Shown in pieces: positions 7,350 through 16,361 of a DNA stretch of 64,000 nucleotides (positions are counted from its first letter, which is position 1; each line of letters opens with the position of its first letter). The DNA is from Oleidesulfovibrio sp047973035. Its GTDB lineage: Bacteria > Desulfobacterota > Desulfovibrionia > Desulfovibrionales > Desulfovibrionaceae. The stretch is taken from assembly GCF_047973035.1 (NCBI RefSeq), contig NZ_JBKEBF010000034.1:1-64000 (forward strand), in the 5' to 3' direction. The notes below the pieces were generated by a model, which did not search any database, was not told where the DNA came from, and saw only the letters and a list, made by a program, of their open reading frames with translations. The translations under genes and the position numbers were made by a program.

Positions 7350-8468
7350 GTGCAGTCGATAGCTATTTCGGGACTTTTTGAAAAGTGGTTGAAAAATGCA
7401 GTGCTGGCAGGAGTGGCTCTGTCCTTGTGCCTGTTGTTTGCGGGAAATGCCGGTGCGGCAAATCAAAAGACTCCGCCCAGCTTACTGGAAGGGCGTGCCT
7501 CATGGTACGGCGAGCTGTTTCAGGGACGTCCGACTGCAAGCGGAGAGCCTTTTGATATGAATGCGTTAACCGCTGCGCACATGACGTTGCCTTTAGGCAG
7601 TATTGTGCGGGTGGTGAATCTGGAAAACGGTAAGACCGTTATTGTGCGCATTAATGATCGGGGTCCTTTTAAAAAACAATTTGTCATTGATTTATCACAT
7701 AGAGCTGCTCGTGACCTTGGAATGCTGGAAGCGGGCACAGCCTTGGTGCGCATAGAGCCGATGGATAAAAGTGTGATAGCGGGCAAAGAGCCTGAGGCTG
7801 TTGTTCCTGCGGTGATAAAAAAAGCACATGAGAACAGGACTGCAGGGTTGGTTGCCTCAGTTGCCAAGCCTCCTCTCACTACCGATAAGGCTGAGGAAGA
7901 AAAAAATGCAGGTAGTGAAGCCCCTGCGACAACCAATGCCACAACAGGTGAAACAGCCGATGCCGCCAAAAAAACAGCAAAGGTTGTCGCCGTAACAGAT
8001 GTTACGGCTAATAGTCCGGCACAAAATGCACCGGTCGCAGATTCACGCCCGACAGCTTCAGCACAGAAGCCTGTTGCCGAAAGAGAGCATAAATCCATAC
8101 AGGTGGAACCAGCTGCGGATAATGTTTCTGCAAAGAAAGCAAAGCTCGCCGGACAGCCTGCAGTAAAGCCGGTGGCCCAGAATCAAAATCCGCCAACTAA
8201 GGTGGATGCGGATCCGGTAAAGGCAATGCTTGATAATGGTTACTATATACAGGTGGGCGCTTTCAGTAAAAGAAATAATGCAAAAAACTACACCCTTACG
8301 CTGCGTGAAAAGGGCTTTGAGAAAAGCCGGTGGTATCGTAAAGCACCGGAGGCCGATTTATGGATTGTTATAATCGGACCATTTGAGGCTAAACAAGATG
8401 CTAATAACAGACTTGCCGCATTGAAAAATGCAGGTCACAATGGGTTTGTTAAAGTTATTTCAAAATAG
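7350..8468 (+). CDS. rlpA: RlpA-like septal-ring lytic transglycosylase with SPOR domain
   Basis: An N-terminal export signal (LKNAVLAGVALSLCLLFAG then NAGA) precedes the double-psi beta-barrel of RlpA, with GRASWYGELFQGRPTASGE, the RINDRGPF motif and SHRAARDLGM. A low-complexity Ala/Lys/Thr hinge of about 150 residues follows. The C-terminus is a SPOR domain (YYIQVGAFSKRNNAKNY) that binds denuded glycan strands at division sites. RlpA cleaves or remodels peptidoglycan in the periplasm. The GTG at 7350 is preferred because it puts the signal peptide near the N-terminus; the ATG at 7242 would overlap the divergent gene's upstream region. Confidence 0.85.
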   Translation: MQSIAISGLFEKWLKNAVLAGVALSLCLLFAGNAGAANQKTPPSLLEGRASWYGELFQGRPTASGEPFDMNALTAAHMTLPLGSIVRVVNLENGKTVIVRINDRGPFKKQFVIDLSHRAARDLGMLEAGTALVRIEPMDKSVIAGKEPEAVVPAVIKKAHENRTAGLVASVAKPPLTTDKAEEEKNAGSEAPATTNATTGETADAAKKTAKVVAVTDVTANSPAQNAPVADSRPTASAQKPVAEREHKSIQVEPAADNVSAKKAKLAGQPAVKPVAQNQNPPTKVDADPVKAMLDNGYYIQVGAFSKRNNAKNYTLTLREKGFEKSRWYRKAPEADLWIVIIGPFEAKQDANNRLAALKNAGHNGFVKVISK

Positions 8469-8569
8469 CCGTACCGCGCTTTTCCTTTTGCAAAACAGTG
8501 CCCTGATATAGTAAGTTTATTATGGTTCGGTACTTACATATTCGCACTTCTGGCAGATAAGGTGTTCCT

Positions 8570-10735
8570 ATGCAGCATGACCCGCCCAGAGTTTTGTCTA
8601 TAGACGATGATAGAAACGTACGTGACAACATTGTTGCCTACCTTGAGGACAGCGGTTTTGACGTCGTTGAGGCAGAAAACGGTAAGATGGGATTGGAAGT
8701 TTATGAAAAAACCAATCCCGATATCGTGCTGGTCGACCTGCGTATGCCTGTTATGGACGGAATGCAGTTTTTAAGCGCCATCCGCAAGGTTAACAAACGC
8801 TTGCCTGTTATCGTTGTTTCCGGTGTAGGCGTTCTGGAAGAAGCTGTAGAGGCGTTACGCCATGGTGCATGGGACTATGTGACAAAGCCGATCAGCGACA
8901 TGGTCGTGCTTGAACATGCGGTGAATAAGGCCCTTGAACGGGCAAAGCTGCTGGAAGAGCGTGAAAGGTATCAGGAACGTCTGGAGCTTGAAGTTGCAGA
9001 GCGCACTAAGGAGCTTCGCGATTCCAACGAACGTCTGATTGAGTTTCAAAATTTACTGCAGGAAAAGAATCAGTTTTTGGAAGCGCTTATTGAAAGCATG
9101 CCTAACCCCGTCTTCTTTAAATCGCTGGAAGGCAGGTATCTTGGGTGTAATGCTGCTTTTTGCCATGTCCTGAATCTGGGTAAAGATGAAATTGTGGGAC
9201 GTAGGGCAGAAGATTTGCTGCCCGAAGAAATAGCCTGCAGTGCTCTGGAAAGCAGTGAGACATTGCTGCCGGACGGTCGTCCTCAGTCGTGTACACTTAT
9301 TTTGAATGATTCCACCGGTGCGCCTATGCAGCTGGTACTGTTCAAGTCCTTTTTTAAGGACAGGGTTGGCGCTAATGCCGGTGTTGTGGGTATTTTTCAT
9401 GATATTACAGAGCTTAAGAGTAAAGAAGCACAGATTTTGTATCAGGCATACCATGATGAACTTACCGGCCTTGCGAACCGAGCACGTCTGAAAGAAGCCA
9501 TTTCGGAACGTATGCAGAGCAAAGGCGGGAATTTTGTCGTTCTTATGCTTGACCTTGATAACTTCAAGAATGTTAACGACAGCCTGGGCCACGCCATGGG
9601 CGACAAGTTGCTGCTTGAGGCTGCAAGGCGTCTGAAGGACGTTGTAGGCTCTGTGGCTCTGCTGGCAAGAACTGGCGGTGACGAGTTTGCGTTGCTGGTT
9701 GAAGGCAGCAAGGAACACGCTGTAGAACTGGCGGATAAAACCCTTGAGGCATTTACAAGACCTTTTGTCATTGACGACCACGAGCTTTTTATATCTGTAA
9801 GCCTTGGCCTTACATGTTGGCCGGAAGACGGTGCTGATGCCGATGCCTTGGTTAAAAATGCAGATATAGCAATGTACAAAGCCAAAGAGCAGGGCCGCAG
9901 CCGCTATCTGCACTTTGACGCGGAAATGACAGAGCAGGTGACACGAAGGCTGGCGATCGAAAAAAGCATCCGTAAAGGGCTTGAGCGCGACGAGTTTCAT
10001 GTTTTTTACCAGCCGAAAATTAATATTATCAGCGGAAGGCTGGTGGGCATGGAAGCTCTCGTGCGCTGGATGCCGGAGTCCGGTCAGGTTGTCAGCCCCG
10101 CAGAGTTTATCCCTGTTGCGGAAGAAACCGGCCTTATCGTTGCTCTTGGCGAGCATGTGCTGCGTAAAGCATGTGAGCAGATGAGAATCTGGAACGAGCG
10201 AGGATGGGAGCATCTGCGAGTGTCTGTAAACATTTCGGCACGGCAGTTTCAGGCAAACCTGACAGAACGGGTGGCAGCAGCGTTGCGCGATAGCGGTATC
10301 CCGCCCGATGCCCTTGAGCTGGAAGTGACGGAAACCACCATGATGCAGGACATGGGGCAGACTGTCATGTTGCTTGAACAATTGAATGCCATGGGGCTGA
10401 AGATCGCCATTGACGACTTTGGCACGGGGCATTCTTCGCTGTATTATCTTAAGCGTTTCCCCATTAATACGCTGAAAATTGACCGCTCATTTGTGCGCGA
10501 CATCATGACAGACGACGGCGATGCCAGTATCGTTTCCACGATCATCACCATGGGCCGCAATTTATCGCTTGAAGTTGTGGCAGAAGGTGTGGAAACAGAC
10601 GAACAGCTGCAGTTCCTGCGCGAGAACGGTTGTGCGGAGGTGCAGGGATACTACTTCAGCAAGCCGCTACCTGCAGATGAATTTGAGGCTTTTGTGGTGC
10701 ACCATGAAAGTCAGGTGGATGCCGTGAAAGCGTAA
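8570..10735 (+). CDS. Response regulator with PAS, GGDEF and EAL domains
   Basis: The 721-residue cytoplasmic protein starts with a receiver domain (phospho-acceptor Asp56 in VDLRMP, Lys in VTKP). A coiled coil and a PAS domain (about 170-285) follow, then GGDEF with an intact TGGDEF signature and EAL with intact EALVRW, EVTET and DDFGTG motifs. It could make or break cyclic-di-GMP; with both motifs intact, either activity is possible and phosphorylation may set the balance. It stands alone between the rlpA gene and a terminator. The partner kinase is unknown; the convergent hybrid kinase is one candidate. Confidence 0.95.
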   Translation: MQHDPPRVLSIDDDRNVRDNIVAYLEDSGFDVVEAENGKMGLEVYEKTNPDIVLVDLRMPVMDGMQFLSAIRKVNKRLPVIVVSGVGVLEEAVEALRHGAWDYVTKPISDMVVLEHAVNKALERAKLLEERERYQERLELEVAERTKELRDSNERLIEFQNLLQEKNQFLEALIESMPNPVFFKSLEGRYLGCNAAFCHVLNLGKDEIVGRRAEDLLPEEIACSALESSETLLPDGRPQSCTLILNDSTGAPMQLVLFKSFFKDRVGANAGVVGIFHDITELKSKEAQILYQAYHDELTGLANRARLKEAISERMQSKGGNFVVLMLDLDNFKNVNDSLGHAMGDKLLLEAARRLKDVVGSVALLARTGGDEFALLVEGSKEHAVELADKTLEAFTRPFVIDDHELFISVSLGLTCWPEDGADADALVKNADIAMYKAKEQGRSRYLHFDAEMTEQVTRRLAIEKSIRKGLERDEFHVFYQPKINIISGRLVGMEALVRWMPESGQVVSPAEFIPVAEETGLIVALGEHVLRKACEQMRIWNERGWEHLRVSVNISARQFQANLTERVAAALRDSGIPPDALELEVTETTMMQDMGQTVMLLEQLNAMGLKIAIDDFGTGHSSLYYLKRFPINTLKIDRSFVRDIMTDDGDASIVSTIITMGRNLSLEVVAEGVETDEQLQFLRENGCAEVQGYYFSKPLPADEFEAFVVHHESQVDAVKA

Positions 10736-10766
10736 GCTGGAAGATTTGTATTTAATCAGAAGACAC

Positions 10767-10796
10767 AAGGCCGCATACAGAGTATGCGGCCTTTTT
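10767..10796 (+). terminator. Terminator after the GGDEF-EAL regulator
   Basis: An 11-bp stem (AAGGCCGCATA with TATGCGGCCTT) closes a five-base loop and is followed by a short T run. It separates the plus-strand regulator from the convergent kinase ending at 10806. Confidence 0.9.
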
Positions 10797-10805
10797 CAGT
10801 TGCGC

Positions 10806-13800
10806 TTAGTCTTGTTGCTGCTTGTTTACTATGCAACGTGTAAGCTCCGAAAAAAGCTGATTTTTGTTGACAGGCTTTTGTACATAACCGTCGAGCCCTT
10901 GCGAAAGGTAACGTTCCTTGTCCCCGGGCATGGTATTCGCGGTCAGGGCAATGACGGGAATATCAGCCCACACAGCGCCGGAGGTGCGAATTTTCATTGT
11001 TGTTTCCAGACCGTTCATGCCCGGCATCTGTACATCCATCAGGATTGCGTCGAATGTTTCCTTTTCCAGAACATCCAAAGCTTCGTAGCCGGAAGATGCG
11101 GTTGTCACGCTGTACCTGCGCTCCAGCAGGAACAACGTCAGAAATTCCTGATTAAGCGGGTTATCTTCAACCAGTAATATATGACCGGCTGTAGCCACCT
11201 GTTGGCTGAAAACAACCGGTGGCTGTTTGGATGTATACGGCGACACAGCTTCAAGGTTAAAAGTCCCGACCGGTTCCGCATCACTGCCGGCAACATGAGT
11301 CTGCGTGTGAGCACATGGGGCATCGTCGGTCTGGTCTTCTTCGGGCAGCGGAACAGTAAGGATAAAGCGGCTGCCTGTAGTTACAGAAGGCTCAAAGACA
11401 AGATTACCCCCCATAAGCAGGGCAAGACTGCGGGAAATGGCCAGCCCCAGACCGCTTCCTTGATGCTGGCGAGACAGGGTGCCGTCGATCTGGACGAAGC
11501 TGTGGAATAGCAGATGTTGTTTTTCGGAAGGAATACCGGGTCCTGTATCCTGCACAACAAAGTTTATGAAGTCTCCTTCAGAGCGGGCAACGTTGATTTT
11601 TACGTAGCCTGAGTCCGTAAATTTGACTGCGTTTCCAACAAGGTTGGTGAGTATCTGCCCCAGCCTGCCGGAGTCTCCCAGTACTAAATCAGGCAGTTCC
11701 GCTTCCAGTGATACGGTCAGTTGCAGGCGTTTTTGCTGGGCTTGTATACGCAAGGGGCCGATGGCCTGCTCGATTGTTTTTTTCAAATTAAAGGACGTTG
11801 CGTTAAGAGGCATTTTGCCTGCTTCCAGCCGTGAAAAATCCAGAATGTCGTTTACAACCAGCCTCAGTGACTCCGCGACATTTCGGATCATCTCCAGATG
11901 TTCTTTATTTTTTTCTTCCTGAGTGCGTGTAAGCATTACATCTGTAATGCCCATGATGCCGCTGATGGGCGTGCGCAGTTCATGGCTGATGTTGGCGACA
12001 AATTGCGATTTAAGCCGCGCCGCGCGTTCCGCAGCGTGCAGAGCATCTTTAAGAGCAGCTTCTGTAGCTTTACGCTTGGTAATGTCCAGCGCCACAACAA
12101 GGCCGTCATTTCCCCCGATATGAGCCGGTACGGGGACAACAGTCACTTCCAGCACTTTGTTACCATGGACAACTTCCATTTGTGTGCGTTGTCCCGCGAT
12201 AGCCTGTTTACACAGCGGCTCAAGGATGATGGCGAGGGCCTGTGGCATAAGTTGCGGAATATAACTTCCTGCCGGTGTTTCACGGCTCAGCCCGAGTACC
12301 TCAACCTGTTTGCCGTCTGCGATGAGCAGTCTCAGCTCGCTGTCAAAAAGACAGACCGCGGCGTTGGGAAGGTTGCCGGAGAGCGCCCTGTAGCGGTTTT
12401 CGCTTTGCAGCAACGCCATACGTGTGTTGTGTTCTTCGGTAATATCCTGAAATGTTCCGGTCAGCCGTAGCGGATTGCCGGAAGCGTCCCGCAGTAGCTT
12501 TGCCCGCAGAAGCCCGTACCCGTGCTCTCCATCAACAGTCCGGTAGGGGATGCCGGCTTCTTTGTAGCTGATGGATTCATGGTTGGAAGAGTTGATCATA
12601 GCCTCGAAGATAGGCGGAATGGCCGGAGCAATCTGTGCCAGCAGTCCGGGAGCACTGGTCACATCAAAATCATGAGGCAGTCCGGCCATGGTAAGCAGTT
12701 CCGGAGACCAGTATATGTTGCCGGTAACAAACTGTCTGTCGAAGTGACCGATTTTTGCCAGCCGCTGGGCTTCGCGCAGCAGGTTCTGGCTTTCGCGCAG
12801 GCGGGCCTGCGTCTGCTGCAGCTCTGTTATGTCTTCAAGTACTGTCATCCCTCCGCTGACATGCGTCTCGCATGAAAAAGGCAGGCTGTGGCCCATGTAT
12901 ATTTTACCCCGCAGCATCAGGGTAAAATGTACAGGGTGTCCTTTTAATGCTGCAGAATGATGTGCGGCAAGATTACGTCCCGCAGCGGGAGGAAGCGCAT
13001 CCTGCGCTGTTTTTCCTTCAATATCGGATTTTTGCAATCCCATATGCCCGAGCAGCTGCCCGTCTGCTTTCTGGATGACGCCTTGCCCGTCAAAGATGAT
13101 CAATACCCCGTTGGGATAGCTTTCCGCGATGGACCGATACAGTTGCTCGCTGCGTTGCAGGGCTTGTTCCGCGTCCCGTCTCTTGCGGTGCTGCCGTATC
13201 CCGGTGATGGCAAGGGCGGCGGTTATCATAAACAGGGCGGTGGCAAACATCAGGTAACGATGCAACGATGCCTGCCATGGGCGCTGAGTTACCGTCTTGC
13301 TTCGCATGGTGATAATGTGCAGGGGTAATTGCGACATCTGATAGGACGAAACAAAGAAGTCTCTGGTCTCGCTGTTTACCAGCCCTCCGCCGATAAGAGA
13401 TTTTTCGATGCCCCGCAGACCTTCTACCTCTTCAATATGCAACCCCGTATAGGGGCTGCTTTGTGCGGGCCAGCTGGCAATGATGCGATACTGATGGTCT
13501 ACCAGCAGCACCGTATCAATATTCAGCAGCGCACCGTCCAGATAAGGGTCGTACAGGGCTTCCGGAGTTATTATGGCGCTCAGGATGCCTATGAACATGC
13601 CGGAGTCGTCTACAACGCGCCGGCTGATGAAGATTTGCGGAGAGTTATAGGTGCTGTCGGGAGAAGTCGGTTGAAGGAGTAATGAAAATTCGTGCCAGCT
13701 GTCCCGGTGACGGCGGAATAATTCTTTAAGGTCTGTCTGCTGAAGAAGTTTTTTGCCGGAGTAGCTGGCAATGGTTTGCCCGCTGGCATCAAACAGCAGG

Positions 13801-14144
13801 ATATCTGACACGCTGGAGTGCAGCAACGAAGGTGTCGGCAACCGCAAGCGTAACGGCAGTGCTGTCGGAAGGGGCGGATCAGCCGAGATTTTTATATTCT
13901 GCAGCAGTGCTGATGCTGAAGACTGTGTGTTAAGCAAAACCAGATCAATACCGGATAGCGTGGCGGAAAGTCGTTCGCCAAGGATGCTGGCTTGTGATTG
14001 CAGGGCCACACGGGCGAGAGACAGGTGGGTTTCTTTTTGTGAAAAAATGGAAAACAGCAGGCCGATAAGCAACATCACGACAATAAGCTGCAAAGCGGCA
14101 ATGGTGCCGCGAGGCGCATGTGAGCCGAGATGGAAAGGTTTCAT
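10806..14144 (-). CDS. Hybrid sensor histidine kinase with periplasmic sensor, PAS repeats and receiver
   Basis: The 1112-residue protein has a membrane helix near residues 15-36, a periplasmic region of about 260 residues resembling a dCache/PDC sensor, and a second helix (MFATALFMITAALAITGI). At least three PAS domains follow, two with PAC-like ends, then HisKA with phospho-His in ISHELRTPISG and an ATPase domain ending GSGLGLAISRSLALLMGG. A C-terminal receiver (Asp in LMDVQMPGMNG, Lys in VQKPVN) makes it a hybrid kinase. It has no Hpt domain, so phosphate must pass to a separate protein. The ligand is unknown. Confidence 0.93.
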   Translation of the reverse strand: MKPFHLGSHAPRGTIAALQLIVVMLLIGLLFSIFSQKETHLSLARVALQSQASILGERLSATLSGIDLVLLNTQSSASALLQNIKISADPPLPTALPLRLRLPTPSLLHSSVSDILLFDASGQTIASYSGKKLLQQTDLKELFRRHRDSWHEFSLLLQPTSPDSTYNSPQIFISRRVVDDSGMFIGILSAIITPEALYDPYLDGALLNIDTVLLVDHQYRIIASWPAQSSPYTGLHIEEVEGLRGIEKSLIGGGLVNSETRDFFVSSYQMSQLPLHIITMRSKTVTQRPWQASLHRYLMFATALFMITAALAITGIRQHRKRRDAEQALQRSEQLYRSIAESYPNGVLIIFDGQGVIQKADGQLLGHMGLQKSDIEGKTAQDALPPAAGRNLAAHHSAALKGHPVHFTLMLRGKIYMGHSLPFSCETHVSGGMTVLEDITELQQTQARLRESQNLLREAQRLAKIGHFDRQFVTGNIYWSPELLTMAGLPHDFDVTSAPGLLAQIAPAIPPIFEAMINSSNHESISYKEAGIPYRTVDGEHGYGLLRAKLLRDASGNPLRLTGTFQDITEEHNTRMALLQSENRYRALSGNLPNAAVCLFDSELRLLIADGKQVEVLGLSRETPAGSYIPQLMPQALAIILEPLCKQAIAGQRTQMEVVHGNKVLEVTVVPVPAHIGGNDGLVVALDITKRKATEAALKDALHAAERAARLKSQFVANISHELRTPISGIMGITDVMLTRTQEEKNKEHLEMIRNVAESLRLVVNDILDFSRLEAGKMPLNATSFNLKKTIEQAIGPLRIQAQQKRLQLTVSLEAELPDLVLGDSGRLGQILTNLVGNAVKFTDSGYVKINVARSEGDFINFVVQDTGPGIPSEKQHLLFHSFVQIDGTLSRQHQGSGLGLAISRSLALLMGGNLVFEPSVTTGSRFILTVPLPEEDQTDDAPCAHTQTHVAGSDAEPVGTFNLEAVSPYTSKQPPVVFSQQVATAGHILLVEDNPLNQEFLTLFLLERRYSVTTASSGYEALDVLEKETFDAILMDVQMPGMNGLETTMKIRTSGAVWADIPVIALTANTMPGDKERYLSQGLDGYVQKPVNKNQLFSELTRCIVNKQQQD

Positions 14145-14251
14145 GGCTGTCCCGTCTGCTTCCGGTTACGCCGGTCAGCGACTTTCCGGCGGAGTCAGGA
14201 AAGATAGCTGCCGGACTTGTGCAGCTCCTTTCCAATGATTGCATCATCAGG

Positions 14252-15601
14252 TTACGTCTTTGTGTCGCTTTGTCCTTTAGTGGATGCTTTTACAGCATGC
14301 GTTGCTTGTCTATCTGTATTATCCACGGACTGATTTTGAAAGTCTGCTTGCACGGACGCAACCAGAGGCTCCTGCGGTTGTCCTTCAGAGGCTGTGGCAG
14401 ACAGCGGCGCTGCAGGCTGTCCTGCCAACTCGTCAGGTAGAACGGTAGGCAGCTCATCAGGCAACGCGTCGAAGATATTTTCCAGAATCGTATTCGACAC
14501 CAGCATACCATTTCTGGTCAAGCGCAGATAGCCGTCGCGGATGCGCACCAGCTTGTTGCGATGCAAAGCATGAATAAGCATCTTATGTTCTTTAAGAAAA
14601 TCCCGTCCGGTAAGGTCGCGATATGCCTTCACGCGTAGCCCGCGTGAAGTGCGAAGACGCAGCATGATAAGCTCTTCGGCTCGTTCCAGCGGCGAAAGCG
14701 ATTCAGCATCGTGCGCTATTGTACCCTGTGTGGTGCGGTTGGCGTATTCTTTCAGATCATGCGGGTTTTCCCAGCGTCTGCCGTACAAAGTGGAAACGGC
14801 AGACGGGCCGAAACCAAGATAATCCGCACCCTCCCAGTAGCCCAGATTGTGACGGCATTGAAAGCCCATTCGGGCAAAGTTGGAAATTTCGTACTGCATG
14901 TAGCCGCGTGATTCCAGATACTCCGCCCCGTAGATGAACATGCGGGCCTGCTCCTGTTCATCAGGCAGCTCAAAACGGCCTTTAAGGCAGGCCTGTTCAA
15001 GCGGAGTTCCTTCTTCCAGCGTCAGACCATAGCAGGAAAGATGGTCAGGCTTTAAATCGGTAATGGCTTTCAGTTCGTCCAGCCACAGTTTAAGCCGCTG
15101 ACCGGGAAGCCCCCAGATGAGATCCAGATTGATGTTGGCAAAACCTGCCTGGCGCGCAGCGTAGAAGGCTTGTATAGCATCGCGGACTTTGTGCGGACGA
15201 TCCAGAACATGCAGGTTGTCATTGTTCATGCTCTGCACGCCCATGCTCAACCTGTTTATGCCGCATTTGAAAAGCGTATCAAGATAGCCGTAACTGGCTA
15301 CAGATTCGGGGTTTGCTTCAAAGCTGATTTCTGCACCGACATCAATGGAAAATGCTTTGCGCAGTCGCTCCATGATGACAGCTACAGCTTTCTCCGGCAG
15401 CAGGCTGGGAGTGCCGCCGCCGAAAAAAATCGTCTGTACGGGGACGTTGCCCAGTCTGTCGCCCCACAGAGCAATTTCGCGCAGGAGTGCATCAAGATAG
15501 CGCTGCATGCCTTCGGCACCTGCCGCGGCAACGGGCAGAGAGTGAAAAGCGCAGTAGCCGCATTTACTGCGGCAGAATGGAACGTGGATGTATAGCAGCA
15601 C
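14252..15601 (-). CDS. hemW: HemW, radical SAM heme chaperone
   Basis: The start VPFCRSKCGYCAFHS contains the radical SAM CxxxCxxC motif, with the extra cysteine position typical of HemW rather than HemN. FFGGGTPSLLP, LSMGVQSMNNDNL and the HemW C-terminal domain follow. HemW is now seen as a heme chaperone rather than an oxygen-independent coproporphyrinogen oxidase. The protein has 449 residues; the last 70 or so (from PDELPTVLPDEL on) are low-complexity and beyond the normal end. The start is GTG at 15601 with CGGAG five bases upstream. It lies downstream of queH with a gap of about 105 bases. Confidence 0.9.
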   Translation of the reverse strand: MLLYIHVPFCRSKCGYCAFHSLPVAAAGAEGMQRYLDALLREIALWGDRLGNVPVQTIFFGGGTPSLLPEKAVAVIMERLRKAFSIDVGAEISFEANPESVASYGYLDTLFKCGINRLSMGVQSMNNDNLHVLDRPHKVRDAIQAFYAARQAGFANINLDLIWGLPGQRLKLWLDELKAITDLKPDHLSCYGLTLEEGTPLEQACLKGRFELPDEQEQARMFIYGAEYLESRGYMQYEISNFARMGFQCRHNLGYWEGADYLGFGPSAVSTLYGRRWENPHDLKEYANRTTQGTIAHDAESLSPLERAEELIMLRLRTSRGLRVKAYRDLTGRDFLKEHKMLIHALHRNKLVRIRDGYLRLTRNGMLVSNTILENIFDALPDELPTVLPDELAGQPAAPLSATASEGQPQEPLVASVQADFQNQSVDNTDRQATHAVKASTKGQSDTKT

Positions 15602-15706
15602 AACGGCTCCGGATGCCTTGTGGTGTTATTGACGCTTGGCTGTGGTAGTTATGCGGCCTGCGTGGTCCGCGGGCTTATCGGTGCTGCGGAATTGTCAGCG
15701 CAAATG

Positions 15707-16360
15707 TTATTGCGCAGCCTGTCCGTTGTCCGCGCATTGTCCCGGCTCGCAGCCTTCGCCATCGTGTGCGGCTTCCGCTGTCTGCATTGCGACCCCCCGA
15801 GGACTCTGGCTATCGGCATTTTTCAGTTCGCGGGCATAACGTTCTGTTTCGCTGTACAGGCAACCGCAGTACTGCTGGCGGTAGATTCCCCATTCCTTCG
15901 AGGTTTCAATGCCCTGTTGCCAGCCTTCGCGAAAGTCGCGATATAAAAATTGCACTTTACCGTCACCGCACAAATCGTTGCCTAGTTCGGCAATACGTTC
16001 ATGCTGTTGTTTTTTTGAATACAGCAGTGTGCTGGTGACCATATCAAACCCGCCTCTGCGGGCTACCGATACGGCCCTTTCGAGCCGTATGCGGTAACAG
16101 TGAAAACATCGGTTGGCTTCACGGAAAGCTATCTCGCGCATCCAGTTTTGCGGGTAGTATTCACGGTCAAAATAGATGACCTTGATGCCCAGCTTGTGCG
16201 CAACATCCACCATGCCTTGCCTGCGGGCTAAATATTCGCGCAGGGGATGAATATTGGGATTGTAAAAAAGCCCCGTTACTTCATGCCCTTCGTCAAGCAG
16301 GGTGGTGAATGTGGTTATGGAGCACGGCCCGCAGCAGGCGTGCACGAGCACTTTTGCCAC
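15707..16360 (-). CDS. queH: Epoxyqueuosine reductase QueH
   Basis: The 217-residue protein has the QueH (former DUF208) cysteine pattern: HACCGPCS at the N-terminus, NRCFHCYRIRL in the middle and YRQQYCGC near the end. QueH reduces epoxyqueuosine in tRNA to queuosine and is the non-cobalamin alternative to QueG. The last 35 residues are a polar tail. The start is GTG at 16360 with GGAG upstream. The rng stop codon is one base away, so the two are translationally coupled. Confidence 0.93.
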   Translation of the reverse strand: MAKVLVHACCGPCSITTFTTLLDEGHEVTGLFYNPNIHPLREYLARRQGMVDVAHKLGIKVIYFDREYYPQNWMREIAFREANRCFHCYRIRLERAVSVARRGGFDMVTSTLLYSKKQQHERIAELGNDLCGDGKVQFLYRDFREGWQQGIETSKEWGIYRQQYCGCLYSETERYARELKNADSQSPRGVAMQTAEAAHDGEGCEPGQCADNGQAAQ

Positions 16361-16361
16361 G

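Noticed and set aside
9053..10432. 459-codon frame antisense to the GGDEF-EAL regulator
   Set aside because: It is a shadow of the GGDEF-EAL gene, with no recognisable domain.
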